Assembly (NCBI RefSeq): GCF_002897375.1 | Contig: NZ_BFAG01000010.1 | Coordinates: forward strand, 62,001 to 126,000 | Origin: Deinococcus aerius | GTDB taxonomy: Bacteria; Deinococcota; Deinococci; Deinococcales; Deinococcaceae | Direction: 5' to 3' | Length of the DNA stretch: 64,000 nt | In this document: positions 48,157-62,284 of the stretch, in pieces | Position numbering within the stretch: the first letter of the stretch is position 1 | Layout: every line of letters starts with the position of its first letter | The notes under the pieces: model-generated | The model's database searches: none | What the model was told of the DNA's origin: nothing | Seen by the model: the letters and a program-made list of their open reading frames with translations, nothing else | Made by a program: the position numbers and the translations under genes

Positions 48157-50136
48157 TCAATCCGCGCCCAGCGGCTCGGCCCTGACTCCCGCCGCCTGGG
48201 CCACGAAACGGGCAGTGCGGCGGGCGAGCGCCATGCAGGTGATCATCGGGTTGGCCCCCGAGGGGGTCGGGAAGGCGCTCGTGTCGCCGATCCAGACGCC
48301 GGGGGTGCCGTGCAACTCACCCTGCGGGTTGGCGGCGCTCGTGCCCGGGTCCAGGCCCATCCTCGCCGTGCCCATCTGGTGCGCGCTGAACACCGCGTGC
48401 CCCCCGCTGCCGATGGGCTGGGCGCGCAGCCCGGCGATCCAGGCCTCCAGGTCCTCGCCCCGGCGCCAGGGCCGGGCACGGTCGGAGAGCGGGAAGATCG
48501 CCTCGGCCCCGGCGGCCTCCAGCAGCCGCGCGACGGTGGCCTGGCCGTGCCGGAAGTTCTCCACGTCCACCGGGTCGGTCACGGCGTAGGTCACCCGCGC
48601 CTGGCCCCCCTCGTCGAGCGTCACCCGGCCGTGCCCGTGGTCCCGGGTGAGGTGGATCAGGGTGACGCTGCGGCCGTGCCCGGCCATCAGGTCCTTGTGC
48701 GCCGCGCCGCTCTCCCACACGGCGGCAGCGGCATGCAGGCCGGTGGTGTACTGGGTGGTCTCGATCAGGTAGCCGTACCCGTCCGTCCGCCCCGCGAACT
48801 CGTCCACCAGGGCGGCCTGCGCCGGGCCCCACCAGTTGCGCTGGTCCTCCCCGAAGAGCCCGGTCAGCGCGCCGCAGGGGTGCAGCCGCAGGTAATCGCC
48901 CACCGCCGGGCCGCCCAGCCCCGAGCGCAGCAGCAGCGCGGGTGTCTCCAGTGCCCCGCCCGCGACGACGACCTGGGGGGCGCGCACCGTCACCGCCCGG
49001 GGCGCGCCGTCCTCCCCAGTCACGCTGGCCTGCACCCCCGCCGCCCGGCCCCCCTCCGTGAGAATGCGCCCCGCGGTGGCCCGCTCGATGATCCGCGCGC
49101 CCCGCTCCACCGCGTCTTTCAGGTACGTCTTGACGGTGCTCTGCTTGCTCCCCGTCGCGTCCCCGAAGCCGATATGCCCGGCGTGCTGGGGGTCGTGCCG
49201 CGCGGGGTCGGCGTTGCGCAGGGCCTTCCTCGCCCGGTAGCCCAGCCGCCGCGCGCCCTCCAGCATCCGCAGGTGGGTGCCGTTGTACTCGCTCGTCTGG
49301 TCGTTCGCCCCCAGCCGGGTCATCACTGCTCCCAGATCGGCGTCAAACTCCGGGCCGTCCACCCCGGTCAGGCCCAGCCCGGCCCACTCGCGCCGCACCT
49401 CGTCCGGGGTGGGGACGCAGTTCATCCAGTTCACGGTCGTGCCGCCCCCCAGGGTCCGCCCGGCGATCAGCGACACGTTCCCGTCGGCGGTCGGGGTAAA
49501 GCCGCCCCGCCAGTAGAGGTTCTGATAGGCCCACAGCTCGGATTTCCCCAGCTCGGCGTCGGCGAACTGCGCGCCCGCCTCCAGCACGACCACCCGCAGA
49601 CCCCGCCGGGCGAGTTCCCCCGCCACCACGCCGCCCCCGGCCCCGGAGCCCACGATCACCACGTCCGCCTCCAGGGTGGCGCCGTCCCCCGGCCGCACGG
49701 TGGGGAGGTCGGGCTGCGTGGCCCCGCCCGTGAAGGTCGGCCCCGGGTAGCCGAACTGCCGCCAGAAGGGGTTGGGCGCCCCCGGGTTCGTCCCCGCGTA
49801 GGTCAGCATCAGGCATAACCGCCGCAGCGCCGTGATCCCCCCTGCGGCCTGCGGGCTGAGGCGGCTCAGCCCACGCAGCACCGCCCCGCGCGCGGCGAGG
49901 GGCACCCAGGGCCGCATCCCGGCCCGGCCCAGGGCGTCCAGCAGCCGCCCCAGGTCCGCCCGCTGCTCGGCGGGCAACTCCGCGAGAAACGCCTCGGCGG
50001 CCCGGTGCGCGCCCGAGGCGCTGCCGGGGGTGGCGTAGAAGCCGTGGGGGTCGTCCCTGCGCCGCAGCGCGGGGGCGAAGGTGTCCACCAGGGCGAGCAG
50101 GGTCCGGCGCTGGGCGGCGCTGAGGGGCTGGGGCAT
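48157..50136 (-). CDS. GMC-family oxidoreductase (long-chain alcohol oxidase-like)
   Basis: A 659-residue flavoprotein. A leading helical region of about 130 residues (QRRTLLALVDTFAPALRRRDD) is typical of the FAO-like branch. Then the FAD motif ADVVIVGSGAGGGVVAGELARRG and the GGGTTVNWMNCVPTPD substrate-side motif follow. The C-terminal domain has HQMGTARMG and TPSGANPMITCMALARR, the GMC active-site region. The ribosome-binding site GGAGGA fits ATG 50136. Members oxidise alcohols or sugars with O2 or an acceptor. Its 3' end replaces the N-terminus of a GntR gene. Confidence 0.92.
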   Translation of the reverse strand: MPQPLSAAQRRTLLALVDTFAPALRRRDDPHGFYATPGSASGAHRAAEAFLAELPAEQRADLGRLLDALGRAGMRPWVPLAARGAVLRGLSRLSPQAAGGITALRRLCLMLTYAGTNPGAPNPFWRQFGYPGPTFTGGATQPDLPTVRPGDGATLEADVVIVGSGAGGGVVAGELARRGLRVVVLEAGAQFADAELGKSELWAYQNLYWRGGFTPTADGNVSLIAGRTLGGGTTVNWMNCVPTPDEVRREWAGLGLTGVDGPEFDADLGAVMTRLGANDQTSEYNGTHLRMLEGARRLGYRARKALRNADPARHDPQHAGHIGFGDATGSKQSTVKTYLKDAVERGARIIERATAGRILTEGGRAAGVQASVTGEDGAPRAVTVRAPQVVVAGGALETPALLLRSGLGGPAVGDYLRLHPCGALTGLFGEDQRNWWGPAQAALVDEFAGRTDGYGYLIETTQYTTGLHAAAAVWESGAAHKDLMAGHGRSVTLIHLTRDHGHGRVTLDEGGQARVTYAVTDPVDVENFRHGQATVARLLEAAGAEAIFPLSDRARPWRRGEDLEAWIAGLRAQPIGSGGHAVFSAHQMGTARMGLDPGTSAANPQGELHGTPGVWIGDTSAFPTPSGANPMITCMALARRTARFVAQAAGVRAEPLGAD

Positions 50137-50209
50137 GGGCGTCCTCCGGGGGATCGGGAGGGTCCGGCGGTGGGCGCCGGGCCCCCACACATTGTGCGGT
50201 TCCCCTACT

Positions 50210-53200
50210 CTAGCTCAGCTCTGCCCCCGGGCCCTCCGGCGGGCAGGCGGGCAGGGTGAAGAAGAAGGTGGTCCCCTCCCCCGGCACGCTCTCCAGCCAG
50301 AGTTCCCCCCCGTGCTGCTCGACGATCTTCTTGCACACGGCCAGGCCGATGCCGGTGCCGTCGAACTCCTCGCGGCCGTGCAGGCGCTGGAAGATCACGA
50401 AGATGCGCTCGAAATACTGGGGCTCGATGCCGATGCCGTTGTCGCGCACGGCAAAGCGCCACCGCTCGCCGTCCCGCCGGGCCGACACGTGGACCCGCGG
50501 GGGCACCCCCTCGCGGCGGTACTTCAGCGCGTTGGAGAGCAGGTTCTGGAGCAGTTGGTCCAGCCGCGCCGGGTCGGCGAGGACGCACGGGAGCGGCCCG
50601 CGGGTCAGCCGCCCCCCCGCCTCCTCCACCTCGTCCGCCAGGCGCCGGGCCACCCCATCGAAGACAGCGGCGGCGTCGGCGGCGCGGGGATGGCGCGGCC
50701 GGGTGTTCAGGCGCGAGAAGCCCAGCAGGTCGTCCACCAGGCGCTTCATATGCTGCCCGTTTTCCACGATCTGGCGCAGGTAGAGCTGGCCGCGCTCGTC
50801 GAGCCTGTCCCCGTAGCGCCTGAGGGCGAGTTCGGCGAAGCTCGTGACCGCCCGCAGCGGGGCCTGGAGGTCGTGGGAGGCGACGTAGGCGAACTGCTCC
50901 AGCTCGGCGTTCGAGCGGCGCAGCTCCTCGTTGGAGCGCCGCAGCCGCTCCTCGGCCTCGCGGCGCTCGGTCACGTCTCGGATCAGGCCGACCATGCGGG
51001 TCACCTCGCCCTGGGCATTCCACACGAAGTGCCCGTCGGTCTCGACCTCGCGCACGCTGCCGTCCTTGCGCCGCACCCGGAAGCCGGTGTGCAGGACCCC
51101 GCGCTCGCCTATCACCCGCAGCGCCTCCTCCCGGAAGGCGGCCCGGTCCTCGGGGTGGACGAGGGTTTCCATCCACATGTCCGCGCTGCGGGCGAGTTCC
51201 CCGGGGGTATAGCCCGTGATCTCCTCCAGGGGGCCGCCATACACCATCTCCCCGGTCGCGGCGTTCCAGTCGTACAGCACGTTGCCCGACCCCTGCACCG
51301 CCACCTCGTAGCGTTCGCGCCACTCGGCGACCTCCCGGGTGCGCCGCGCGAGGTCCGCCACCCCCTGCGCCGCCTCCAGCGCGCTGCCCAGGCTGCGAAT
51401 CACCGTCTCCAGCACCACGCGGTCGGTGCGCGTCCACGCCCGCTCCTCGAACAGCACGGCGATGAACACCCCGGCCACCTCCCCCCCGCGCAGCACCGGC
51501 AGGGAGGCGGCGGCGTTCACGTGCTGCACCAGCTCGGCCGGGGTGTCGCTGCCCCGCGCGTAGGCGTCCTGGTAGAAGGGCTGCCGGGTGGCCCAGGGAA
51601 TATCCACGCTGGGGGTCGCGCCGACCCGCGGCCCCGCGTCGATAAAGGCCTGGAGGTCGGCGTGCCCCACCTCGCCCACCTGCACCCGGTTGCGCCAGCG
51701 GTCCCCCTCCCGCTCGTAGTACAGGGCGTAGCCCGGGGGCAGCAGGGACAGCACGACCTCCTGGGCCCGCCGCACGAGCGCGTGGGGGTCGGCCCGCAGG
51801 CTGAGGTCCCGGGTCAGCTCGGCAAAGCCCTCCAGCGCCCGGGCGCGGGCCTCCAGCTCCGCGTTCTGGGCGGCCAGCCGGGTGGCCACGTCCGCCCGCT
51901 CCAGGCTCAGCCCCAGGCTGCGGCCCACGGCCAGCACCACGGCCCGCTCGCGCTCGGACCAGGTGCGCGCGTCCTGGGTGCCCACCGCGAGCAGGCTGCG
52001 CGGCGCCTCGCCCCGGAAGTACGGGAAAAAGGCGACCGCCCCGTAGGCCTCGGTGTGTGCCACCTCCTCGCGCGCCGCGTCCCAGCCGGAGACGAAGAGC
52101 GGCTCCCGGCCCCCCACCGCCCGCGCGAAGCTGGGGGCGTCCTGCGGCAGGCCGCGGGTGATGCTCTCCACCGTCTCGGGCGCGATGTCCTCGGTCCACA
52201 CCCGCGCCCGCCACAGCCCCCCCTCCAGCTCGTAGTACGCCACGCTCACGCCCCCCAGGGTGGCGCGCAGCACCTCGCCCGCCCGCCGCGCCAGCGCGTA
52301 CACGTCCGTCTCGTGGCCCACCGCCTCGGAAAAGGCCACGAAGGCGTCCAGGGCCGCCACCCCCTCGGCCAGCCGCTGCGCCGCCGCCGCGCGCTCCAGC
52401 GCCAGGCCCAGCGTTCCCGCCGCCCGGCGCAGCAGCCGGCGCTCCTCGGGATCCCAGGTCTGCTGCCCCACCGGGCGCCACACGACCAGAAAGCCCTCCA
52501 GCGTGCCGCCCGGTGTGCGGATGGGCTCGACCCCGCAGGCCAGGGACGGAAAGGTGGGCAGGGTGCCCGGCTCCGCCCGGTAGTCCGCCAGGTACACGCC
52601 CTGCCCCTCCCGCGCGGCCCGCGCCAGCAGGGGCGCCCCGGCGAGCGTCAGGCCGGGGCGGGTCATGTGCGCTGTGATCACGGGCGGCGTGTCGCCCCAG
52701 ATCGTGGGCAGGCGGATCTGCTCCCCGTCCAGCCGCACGACGAGCATGCTGCTCGCCCCCAGCGCCGGGCCGATCAGCCGCAGCGCCTGCTCGGCCACCT
52801 GTTCGGGGGTCGCCGCGCCCTGCAGGGCCGCCGCCAGCGCCGCGAGCAGCTCGGCGTCCTGGTAGGCCCGCTCCAGCGCGCCCCGCTCCCCGCGCGGGGC
52901 GGCCTCCTCCCGGTCCAGCTCGTGCGCGGTCCAGACCCAGGTGCCCGGGCCGAATTCGGGGGCAGGGCGGGCCCGCAGCGCGAACCAGCCGTACTCGCCC
53001 CCCGCCCCGCGCAGCCGGTGGTCGCCCCCCACCTCCTCCCCGGGCCCCTGCGCGGCCTGCCAGCGGCCCAGCAGCTCCGCGCGCTCGCCGGGGTGCAGCA
53101 CCTCCGTAAAGGCCCGCCCCAGCACGTCCGCCTCGTCCCGGCCGGTGTAGGCCCGCCACGCGCGGTTGACCAACGTGAGGTTGCCGGAGGCGTCCACCAG

Positions 53201-53281
53201 CCACAGCGGGTTCGGCAGCGCGTCGTAGAGGGGGCGGGCGTGGGAGGGGAGCAGGGTCTCGGCCCCCGCGCTGGGCTTCAT
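50210..53281 (-). CDS. Large PAS/GAF sensor histidine kinase
   Basis: A 1023-residue soluble kinase. An N-terminal PAS domain ([25 protein letters not shown]) is followed by three GAF-like regions (about residues 140-310, 320-480 and 490-650), a PAS/PAC pair ([21 protein letters not shown] to [16 protein letters not shown]), then an H-box with His803 ([14 protein letters not shown]), N-box [12 protein letters not shown] and G-box [19 protein letters not shown]. The [10 protein letters not shown]-box is of the bacteriophytochrome type. No Cys/PHY chromophore region is obvious. TAGAAT lies 6 bases before ATG 53281 (leaderless). No response regulator adjoins it. Confidence 0.93.
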   Translation of the reverse strand: MKPSAGAETLLPSHARPLYDALPNPLWLVDASGNLTLVNRAWRAYTGRDEADVLGRAFTEVLHPGERAELLGRWQAAQGPGEEVGGDHRLRGAGGEYGWFALRARPAPEFGPGTWVWTAHELDREEAAPRGERGALERAYQDAELLAALAAALQGAATPEQVAEQALRLIGPALGASSMLVVRLDGEQIRLPTIWGDTPPVITAHMTRPGLTLAGAPLLARAAREGQGVYLADYRAEPGTLPTFPSLACGVEPIRTPGGTLEGFLVVWRPVGQQTWDPEERRLLRRAAGTLGLALERAAAAQRLAEGVAALDAFVAFSEAVGHETDVYALARRAGEVLRATLGGVSVAYYELEGGLWRARVWTEDIAPETVESITRGLPQDAPSFARAVGGREPLFVSGWDAAREEVAHTEAYGAVAFFPYFRGEAPRSLLAVGTQDARTWSERERAVVLAVGRSLGLSLERADVATRLAAQNAELEARARALEGFAELTRDLSLRADPHALVRRAQEVVLSLLPPGYALYYEREGDRWRNRVQVGEVGHADLQAFIDAGPRVGATPSVDIPWATRQPFYQDAYARGSDTPAELVQHVNAAASLPVLRGGEVAGVFIAVLFEERAWTRTDRVVLETVIRSLGSALEAAQGVADLARRTREVAEWRERYEVAVQGSGNVLYDWNAATGEMVYGGPLEEITGYTPGELARSADMWMETLVHPEDRAAFREEALRVIGERGVLHTGFRVRRKDGSVREVETDGHFVWNAQGEVTRMVGLIRDVTERREAEERLRRSNEELRRSNAELEQFAYVASHDLQAPLRAVTSFAELALRRYGDRLDERGQLYLRQIVENGQHMKRLVDDLLGFSRLNTRPRHPRAADAAAVFDGVARRLADEVEEAGGRLTRGPLPCVLADPARLDQLLQNLLSNALKYRREGVPPRVHVSARRDGERWRFAVRDNGIGIEPQYFERIFVIFQRLHGREEFDGTGIGLAVCKKIVEQHGGELWLESVPGEGTTFFFTLPACPPEGPGAELS

Positions 53282-53287
53282 GGGCGG

Positions 53288-53293
53288 ATTCTA
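53288..53293 (-). promoter_or_regulatory. -10 box of leaderless sensor-kinase promoter
   Basis: TAGAAT on the minus strand ends 6 bases before ATG 53281, with no ribosome-binding site. Confidence 0.6.
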
Positions 53294-53403
53294 GCGTTCC
53301 CGCCCGTCCCCCGCAGGAGAAAAATCCCCGCCCCCGGAAGGTCGGGGCGGAGACGGGGCCGCGGCGAGTCAGGCGAAATGGCGGCGAGTCGAAGACGAGG
53401 GCC

Positions 53404-53494
53404 GAGCGGAGCGAGTGGCAAAGCATACGGCTGGCGGCGACGGAAGAACATCCGGTGCTTTCCCGGATGTTCTGGAATCAGAGCCAGCCCGTAT
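53404..53494 (+). repeat. Structured small repeat, copy B
   Basis: The leader at 53402-53430 matches copy A's CCGACCGGAGGGAG...AAAGGATACGG with few changes. Outer arms are ATACGGCTGGC (53425-53435) and GCCAGCCCGTAT (53483-53494, one extra C). The inner stem GAACATCCG (53446-53454) pairs perfectly with CGGATGTTC (53464-53472) around a loop GTGCTTTCC. Arms differ from copy A yet still pair. It ends at the stop codon of the GH43 gene (TGATACGG on the minus strand). Confidence 0.75.
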
Positions 53495-54423
53495 CAGACG
53501 GGTTCGGGCAGCGCGGTGGGCCTCCCGTTCACCCACCGCAGGGGTGCGGCGTGCAGTTGGCGCCGGGTGCGCTCCTCGTTCCAGGCGTGAAACACCAGGA
53601 TGTCCTCCTCGCCCCGCCGGGTGACGCTCGCGTGCCCCGGGCCGCGCAGGTGCCCGGCGGTGCGCAGCACGTTCGCCCCGGGCTGGGGCTCGGTCCAGGG
53701 CCCCAGCGGGTGATCGGCGACCGCGTGCCCCACCCCGTACGTCTCGTTCGTCCACGCGCCGCCGGAGTACAGCAGGTGGTACCGCCCGTCCCGGAACAGC
53801 ACGAAGGGTCCCTCCAGCGTGTGCCAGTCGTACACCGCCCCGTACATCGGGCGGGCGCGCTGGTACACCTGCCAGTCGCCGCTCGCGCGCAGGATGGTGC
53901 GCGTCTCCCCCAGCCGGGTCATGTCGTGCAGCGGCGCGGCCGCCAGCAGCGTCCCGGGCCGCTCGCCCGTCAGGTCGTCCCGCGCGTAGAAAAGCCACCA
54001 CGAGCCGTCCGGCGCCCGGAAGGGGTGCGGGTCGATGGCGAAGGGCTCCTCCGGGGTGAGGTTGAGCCCCTGGTCCACGAAGGGGCCGAGCGGTGAGGAC
54101 GCCTTGGCCACCCGCAGGTGGTGGCCCTTGTCCCCCCGCCCCACCGAGTAGTACAGGAAGAAGGTGTCGCCATTGCGCGCGACCTCGGGCGCCCAGTAGT
54201 CCTGCTCCTCGTCGCCCAGCGGCTCCAGCGCCCCCCCGTGCGAGGTCCAGTGGACGAGGTCGGGCGAGGACAACACCTCGAAGGCCCGCTGCCCGGCCTT
54301 GCCGTTGAGACCGGTGCCGTAGGCGTAGTACGTGCCGTCCACCAGGAGTACGAAGGGGTCGGCAAAGTTGCCGGGATACAGGGGGTCTTGCGGCAGTGGG
54401 CCGGAGTGAAGGGTATGGGTCAT
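53494..54423 (-). CDS. Glycoside hydrolase family 43 enzyme (cytoplasmic)
   Basis: A 309-residue five-bladed beta-propeller hydrolase without a signal peptide. The inverting GH43 set is visible: base Asp22 (FADPFV), modulator Asp131 (FAIDPHPF) and acid Glu204 (LEGPFV). [18 protein letters not shown] and [15 protein letters not shown] are typical blades. It probably cleaves arabinose or xylose units from imported arabino- or xylo-oligosaccharides. The gene lies 19 bases after the secreted GH43 gene in a five-gene ABC/GH43 operon. A structured repeat begins at its stop codon. Confidence 0.94.
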   Translation of the reverse strand: MTHTLHSGPLPQDPLYPGNFADPFVLLVDGTYYAYGTGLNGKAGQRAFEVLSSPDLVHWTSHGGALEPLGDEEQDYWAPEVARNGDTFFLYYSVGRGDKGHHLRVAKASSPLGPFVDQGLNLTPEEPFAIDPHPFRAPDGSWWLFYARDDLTGERPGTLLAAAPLHDMTRLGETRTILRASGDWQVYQRARPMYGAVYDWHTLEGPFVLFRDGRYHLLYSGGAWTNETYGVGHAVADHPLGPWTEPQPGANVLRTAGHLRGPGHASVTRRGEEDILVFHAWNEERTRRQLHAAPLRWVNGRPTALPEPV

Positions 54424-54442
54424 CGGTGGTGCCTTTCGGGAG

Positions 54443-56334
<1,892 letters not shown>

Positions 56335-56335
56335 C

Positions 56336-57277
56336 TCAGCTCCCCTCTCTGGCGTCGCGCGCCATGATGCGGAATTGCAGGAACGTGAAGATCAGCATGA
56401 CCAGCCCGAACATGAACGCCATCGCCGAGGCGCTGGAGAACTGGTTGTTGGTAAACGCCTCCTCGGTGATGTACTGAATCGCGCTCTGGGTGGTGCGGTT
56501 GGGCCCGCCAGCCGTGATCACCAGCGTCTGGCCGAAGAGCTGGAAGCTCGCCAGCACCGTGGTCACGAAGACGAACAGCGTGACGGGGCCCAGCAGCGGC
56601 CAGGTGATGAACCGGAATTTGGGCCAGGCGGTCGCGCCGTCGATCTCGGCGGCCTCGTACAGGCTCTGCGAGATGTTGCCCAGCGCGGCGAGGTACAAGG
56701 TCATGTTGAAGCCGATGGTCCACCACAGGGTGCCGACGATAATCGGAATCCAGGCGAGGCCCTCGGTGGACAGGAAGGGCAGCGGCTGCAGGTGGAAGAT
56801 GTCGGTGCGGACGGCGTTGACCAGGCCGATCTGGTTGTCGAACATCCACCGCCACAGAATGCCCATCACCGAGACGGTCAGCACCCCCGGCAGGAAGAAC
56901 ACCGCCCGGAAAAAGGCCCGCCCGAAAATCGGCCGGTACAGCAGCAGCGCGAGGCCCAGTGCCGTGGCGACGAGCAGCGGCACGCTGACGATCGTGAAAA
57001 AGGCCGTGTTCCTCATCGAGTTCCAGAAGAACTGGGCCTGCGGAGTGCTGAAGTCGAAGAGGTTGCGGTAGTACTCCAGGCCGACGAAGGGCCGCGTCTC
57101 GGCGAGCAGGTCCCAGCGGTGCATGCTCACGTAGAAGCCGTACCCCACCGGGTAGACCACGAAGACGAAAAACAGCAGCGCGAAGGGCAGCAGGTACAGG
57201 TACGGCACCAGGCCGCTGCTCTCGCCGCCGCGTCTGCGGCGGGGCGGAACATTCTCGCGCGGCAGGCTGAGGCTCAT
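56336..57277 (-). CDS. Sugar ABC transporter permease (MalF type), second locus
   Basis: A 313-residue permease with hydrophobic segments from LVPYLYLLPFALLFFVFVVY onward and an EAA loop YEAAEIDGATAWPKFRFITWPLLGP. ATG 57277 is chosen for the GGGAGG ribosome-binding site; the longer in-frame extension upstream looks non-coding. It is separated from the binding-protein gene by 235 bases that hold a large hairpin, like the arrangement at 27027 in the first locus. Confidence 0.93.
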   Translation of the reverse strand: MSLSLPRENVPPRRRRGGESSGLVPYLYLLPFALLFFVFVVYPVGYGFYVSMHRWDLLAETRPFVGLEYYRNLFDFSTPQAQFFWNSMRNTAFFTIVSVPLLVATALGLALLLYRPIFGRAFFRAVFFLPGVLTVSVMGILWRWMFDNQIGLVNAVRTDIFHLQPLPFLSTEGLAWIPIIVGTLWWTIGFNMTLYLAALGNISQSLYEAAEIDGATAWPKFRFITWPLLGPVTLFVFVTTVLASFQLFGQTLVITAGGPNRTTQSAIQYITEEAFTNNQFSSASAMAFMFGLVMLIFTFLQFRIMARDAREGS

Positions 57278-57422
57278 GGGCGGCCTCCCGCGGCGCCCGC
57301 AGGCGGGCAAGGCAGGCGCGAGTACCGGGGGGCGCGGCACTCGCGGGGGGCGTGCTGGAAGGTGTGTGAGGTCATCAGGCACCTCTTCTTTCCGGGAGCG
57401 GGAGGCCGGGGAAGCGCAAGGC

Positions 57423-57482
57423 GCCGGTCACGGCCTCCACTTTGGACATCTGAGCTTGTCCTGGGCTGCGCGCGTGACCGGC
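57423..57482 (-). other. Nested RNA hairpin between binding-protein and permease genes
   Basis: A perfect 10-bp outer stem (57423-57432 with 57473-57482) encloses a 40-base loop that contains a second stem GGACA (57444-57448) with TGTCC (57457-57461). It starts 31 bases after the SBP stop. There is no U-run, so it could protect or process the upstream message rather than terminate it. Confidence 0.55.
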
Positions 57483-57512
57483 GTGCTGGGTGAATTCAGG
57501 CCGTCAGAAGCT

Positions 57513-58817
<1,305 letters not shown>

Positions 58818-58920
58818 AACAGGAAATCCTCCGGGGAATGGGCCCCGCGCGGGGGCGGCGAAACGCCAGACCGGGACATCCGGCGGGCAGCGAACGGTCA
58901 GGAGGTATAGATGAGTGTTC

Positions 58921-58931
58921 GTCTGGCAGAC
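58921..58931. promoter_or_regulatory. Palindromic operator candidate for the ABC/GH43 operon
   Basis: GTCTGGCAGAC is a perfect 5-1-5 palindrome with near-symmetric flanks (GTGTTC and TACAC). It overlaps the promoter's -10 box. No regulator gene adjoins the operon, so a distant repressor is implied. Confidence 0.5.
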
Positions 58932-58956
58932 TACACCTCGCCCCGAATGGCGTCAA
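58928..58956 (-). promoter_or_regulatory. Promoter of the ABC/GH43 operon
   Basis: Minus-strand -35 TTGACG (58956-58951), a 17-base spacer and -10 TAGTCT (58933-58928), with a predicted leader of about 105 bases before ATG 58817. The remainder of 58957-59139 shows only the catalase terminator. Confidence 0.65.
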
Positions 58957-59094
58957 ACCCCACTGACACGCTCCCGCCCGCGCCGGGAGAGCATGAACGG
59001 CCCCTCTAGGCAGAGCTAATCCTGGCAGGACCGTGATGAGGCACCCAGTGCGCCGCCGCGGGCCTTGGCGCCCCTCTCCGGGGAGGCCGACAGC

Positions 59095-59129
59095 CGGGGC
59101 CGCCGGGAACAGGCTCCCTGGCGGCCCCG
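59095..59129 (-). terminator. Terminator-like hairpin after catalase
   Basis: Arms 59095-59108 and 59115-59129 pair over 14 bp with one bulged base and a 6-base loop. It starts 10 bases after the catalase stop. There is no clear U-run, but the position suits transcript ending. Confidence 0.55.
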
Positions 59130-59139
59130 CTGGCCCGTG

Positions 59140-60759
<1,620 letters not shown>

Positions 60760-60856
60760 AGCGTCTCCTGGGTGGGACCGGCCACGGGGGCGGGGAGAAA
60801 CGGTGGGGCCGGGACTCTGGCCCGCTGAAGGCTTCCCGGTCCCGTTGGGCGCCAAA

Positions 60857-60885
60857 ATCATAATGACGCGGCCCCGTCCTGTCCA
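60857..60885 (-). promoter_or_regulatory. Promoter of catalase
   Basis: Minus-strand -35 TGGACA (60885-60880), a 17-base spacer and -10 TATGAT (60862-60857). The predicted leader before ATG 60759 is about 90 bases. No operator is seen. Confidence 0.7.
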
Positions 60886-60889
60886 CCGG

Positions 60890-60922
60890 GCGGCTTCCTG
60901 TCTAAAGGGAAAGCGAAGCCGC
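60890..60922 (-). terminator. Hairpin downstream of secreted-protein gene
   Basis: GCGGCTTC (60890-60897) pairs with GAAGCCGC (60915-60922) over 8 bp. The loop, read on the minus strand, contains GCTTTCCC as in the structured repeats. It lies 9 bases after the stop at 60931 and could stop transcription into catalase. Confidence 0.4.
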
Positions 60923-60930
60923 GGCGCGCC

Positions 60931-61758
60931 TCACTGCGCCGCCCAGTTCGTGCGGACCCAGGCGCGGAAGCTGGGGTACTGCCCGCCCAGCAGGCGGCGC
61001 AGGGCCGCGTCCTGGTCCCGCAGGAAGGCAGTCATGCGGGCGCCCAGGGCCCCCGGATCGGAGGACGCCCCCGCCGCCGCGTTCGCCCGCACGAAGGCCG
61101 CGTCCCGGGCCACCAGCCGGTCGAAGGCGGCGCGCTGCGAGGGGGTCAGGTCCAGCCAGCGGTCCAGGCCGTAGGCGGCGCGCTCGCCCCCCCGCAGGAA
61201 GCTCAGCACGGGCTTCAGGCCCCACACGTCGGGAACGAGCGTGAGCAGGCGCGGAATGCGCTCGTCGCGGTACAGCCGTACCGTCAGGGACCAGTCGGGC
61301 CCCGCGCCGCTGTCCTCCACGACCTGCACCGTGTAGACCGCCCCGCCGCGCAGCAGATGCACCACGAACGGGCTGACGTTCTCCTCCCGCGCCCGGCGCA
61401 CCTCGTCCGGGGAGGCGCGGCTCGCCCGCCGCACGTCGCGCTCCGTCACCGGCACCCCGGCTGCGGCGGAGAGGAATTGCGCGATCACCGGGAATTTCGC
61501 CCCGCCGCCCCCCTCCGGGCGGTGCAGGACGTAGGTGGCGCCGGGCACCCCGCTCCCGTCCCGCCAGACCCGCAACTCGGCCCGGCTGGGGCCGCGGAAG
61601 GTGTACAGCTCCAACCGGGTGCCCGGCGTGACGGTCAGGCTGCCGACCGCCACGCACCCGTACCGCTGGCAGAAGGCCGTGTTCTGGAACGCGGGGGGCG
61701 CGGCGAGGGCGGTGGGCAGCACGGCGAGGACCGTCAGGGCGGCGCGCACGGGAACCAT
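60931..61758 (-). CDS. Secreted hypothetical protein
   Basis: A 275-residue protein with a signal peptide (MVPVRAALTVLAVLPTALAAPP). The mature part has two Cys (FCQRYGCVAVGSL) and a beta-rich N-terminal half (RLELYTFRGPSRAELRVW, SLTVRLYRDERIPRLLTLVP), then a helical C-terminal half rich in Arg (LTPSQRAAFDRLVARDAAFVRANAAA). ATG 61758 places the signal peptide at the very start. Alternative upstream starts (for example 61812) would bury it. No known domain was recognised. It is divergent from the membrane-protein gene at 61842. Confidence 0.7.
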   Translation of the reverse strand: MVPVRAALTVLAVLPTALAAPPAFQNTAFCQRYGCVAVGSLTVTPGTRLELYTFRGPSRAELRVWRDGSGVPGATYVLHRPEGGGGAKFPVIAQFLSAAAGVPVTERDVRRASRASPDEVRRAREENVSPFVVHLLRGGAVYTVQVVEDSGAGPDWSLTVRLYRDERIPRLLTLVPDVWGLKPVLSFLRGGERAAYGLDRWLDLTPSQRAAFDRLVARDAAFVRANAAAGASSDPGALGARMTAFLRDQDAALRRLLGGQYPSFRAWVRTNWAAQ

Positions 61759-61830
61759 GGGGATCGGGACAAGTCTGCCACAGCGGAGCGACGCTGGGTT
61801 GATCCTCAACATCGGGGGCCGGGCAGCCGC

Positions 61831-61836
61831 TACGGT
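61831..61836 (+). promoter_or_regulatory. -10 box of leaderless small membrane protein gene
   Basis: TACGGT ends 5 bases before ATG 61842, with no ribosome-binding site. Confidence 0.45.
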
Positions 61837-61841
61837 GGGGC

Positions 61842-62237
61842 ATGGGCAGGCTGTGGGGCAGGCGGGGACACGCGGCGGTGGACTACCTGACGGCACCCGC
61901 GCTGTTCGTCCTGGCGCGCCGCACCGGTCTGCGGGGCACGCCGCTGCGCTTGGCCGACACCTTCGCGGCGCTCATCCTGCTCGCCGTCACGACCACCCGC
62001 ACGCCCCTGGGGGTGGTCCCCCTGGTGCCCTTCCGCTGGCATGGCCGGGCGGAACTCGTCAGCGTCCTCGTTCAGTACGCGCTGCCCTGGCTCGCGGGGT
62101 TCTCGGGCGAGCGCCGGGCCCGCGGCTTTTTCCTGGGCCTCGCCACCTACAACCTCCTGGTGTGGTGGGCGACCGACTGGGCCGCCCCGGAGCCAGCGCC
62201 GCGCCCTTCCCGTAAGGCTCGCTCAAGGCCGCGCTGA
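61842..62237 (+). CDS. Small polytopic membrane protein of unknown function
   Basis: A 131-residue protein with about four hydrophobic segments (AAVDYLTAPALFVLAR, TFAALILLAVTT, VSVLVQYALPWLAGF and FFLGLATYNLLVWWATDW) and a basic, Pro-rich C-terminal tail (PRPSRKARSRPR). A leaderless TACGGT box supports ATG 61842. No operon partner is present; the next gene (62285) has its own leaderless box. The family is not recognised. Confidence 0.65.
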   Translation: MGRLWGRRGHAAVDYLTAPALFVLARRTGLRGTPLRLADTFAALILLAVTTTRTPLGVVPLVPFRWHGRAELVSVLVQYALPWLAGFSGERRARGFFLGLATYNLLVWWATDWAAPEPAPRPSRKARSRPR

Positions 62238-62271
62238 GAAAATGCCATAGCCGGGCGCCCCCGCCCCCTCC

Positions 62272-62277
62272 TACCCT
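62272..62277 (+). promoter_or_regulatory. -10 box of leaderless 76-residue gene
   Basis: TACCCT ends 7 bases before ATG 62285. There is no ribosome-binding site. Confidence 0.5.
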
Positions 62278-62284
62278 GACCCCC

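Noticed and set aside
50081..53590. Plus-strand frame of over 1000 codons opposite the PAS/GAF kinase
   Set aside because: The opposite strand encodes a well-ordered kinase with intact H, N and G boxes. The plus-strand translation is His/Arg/Pro-rich filler.
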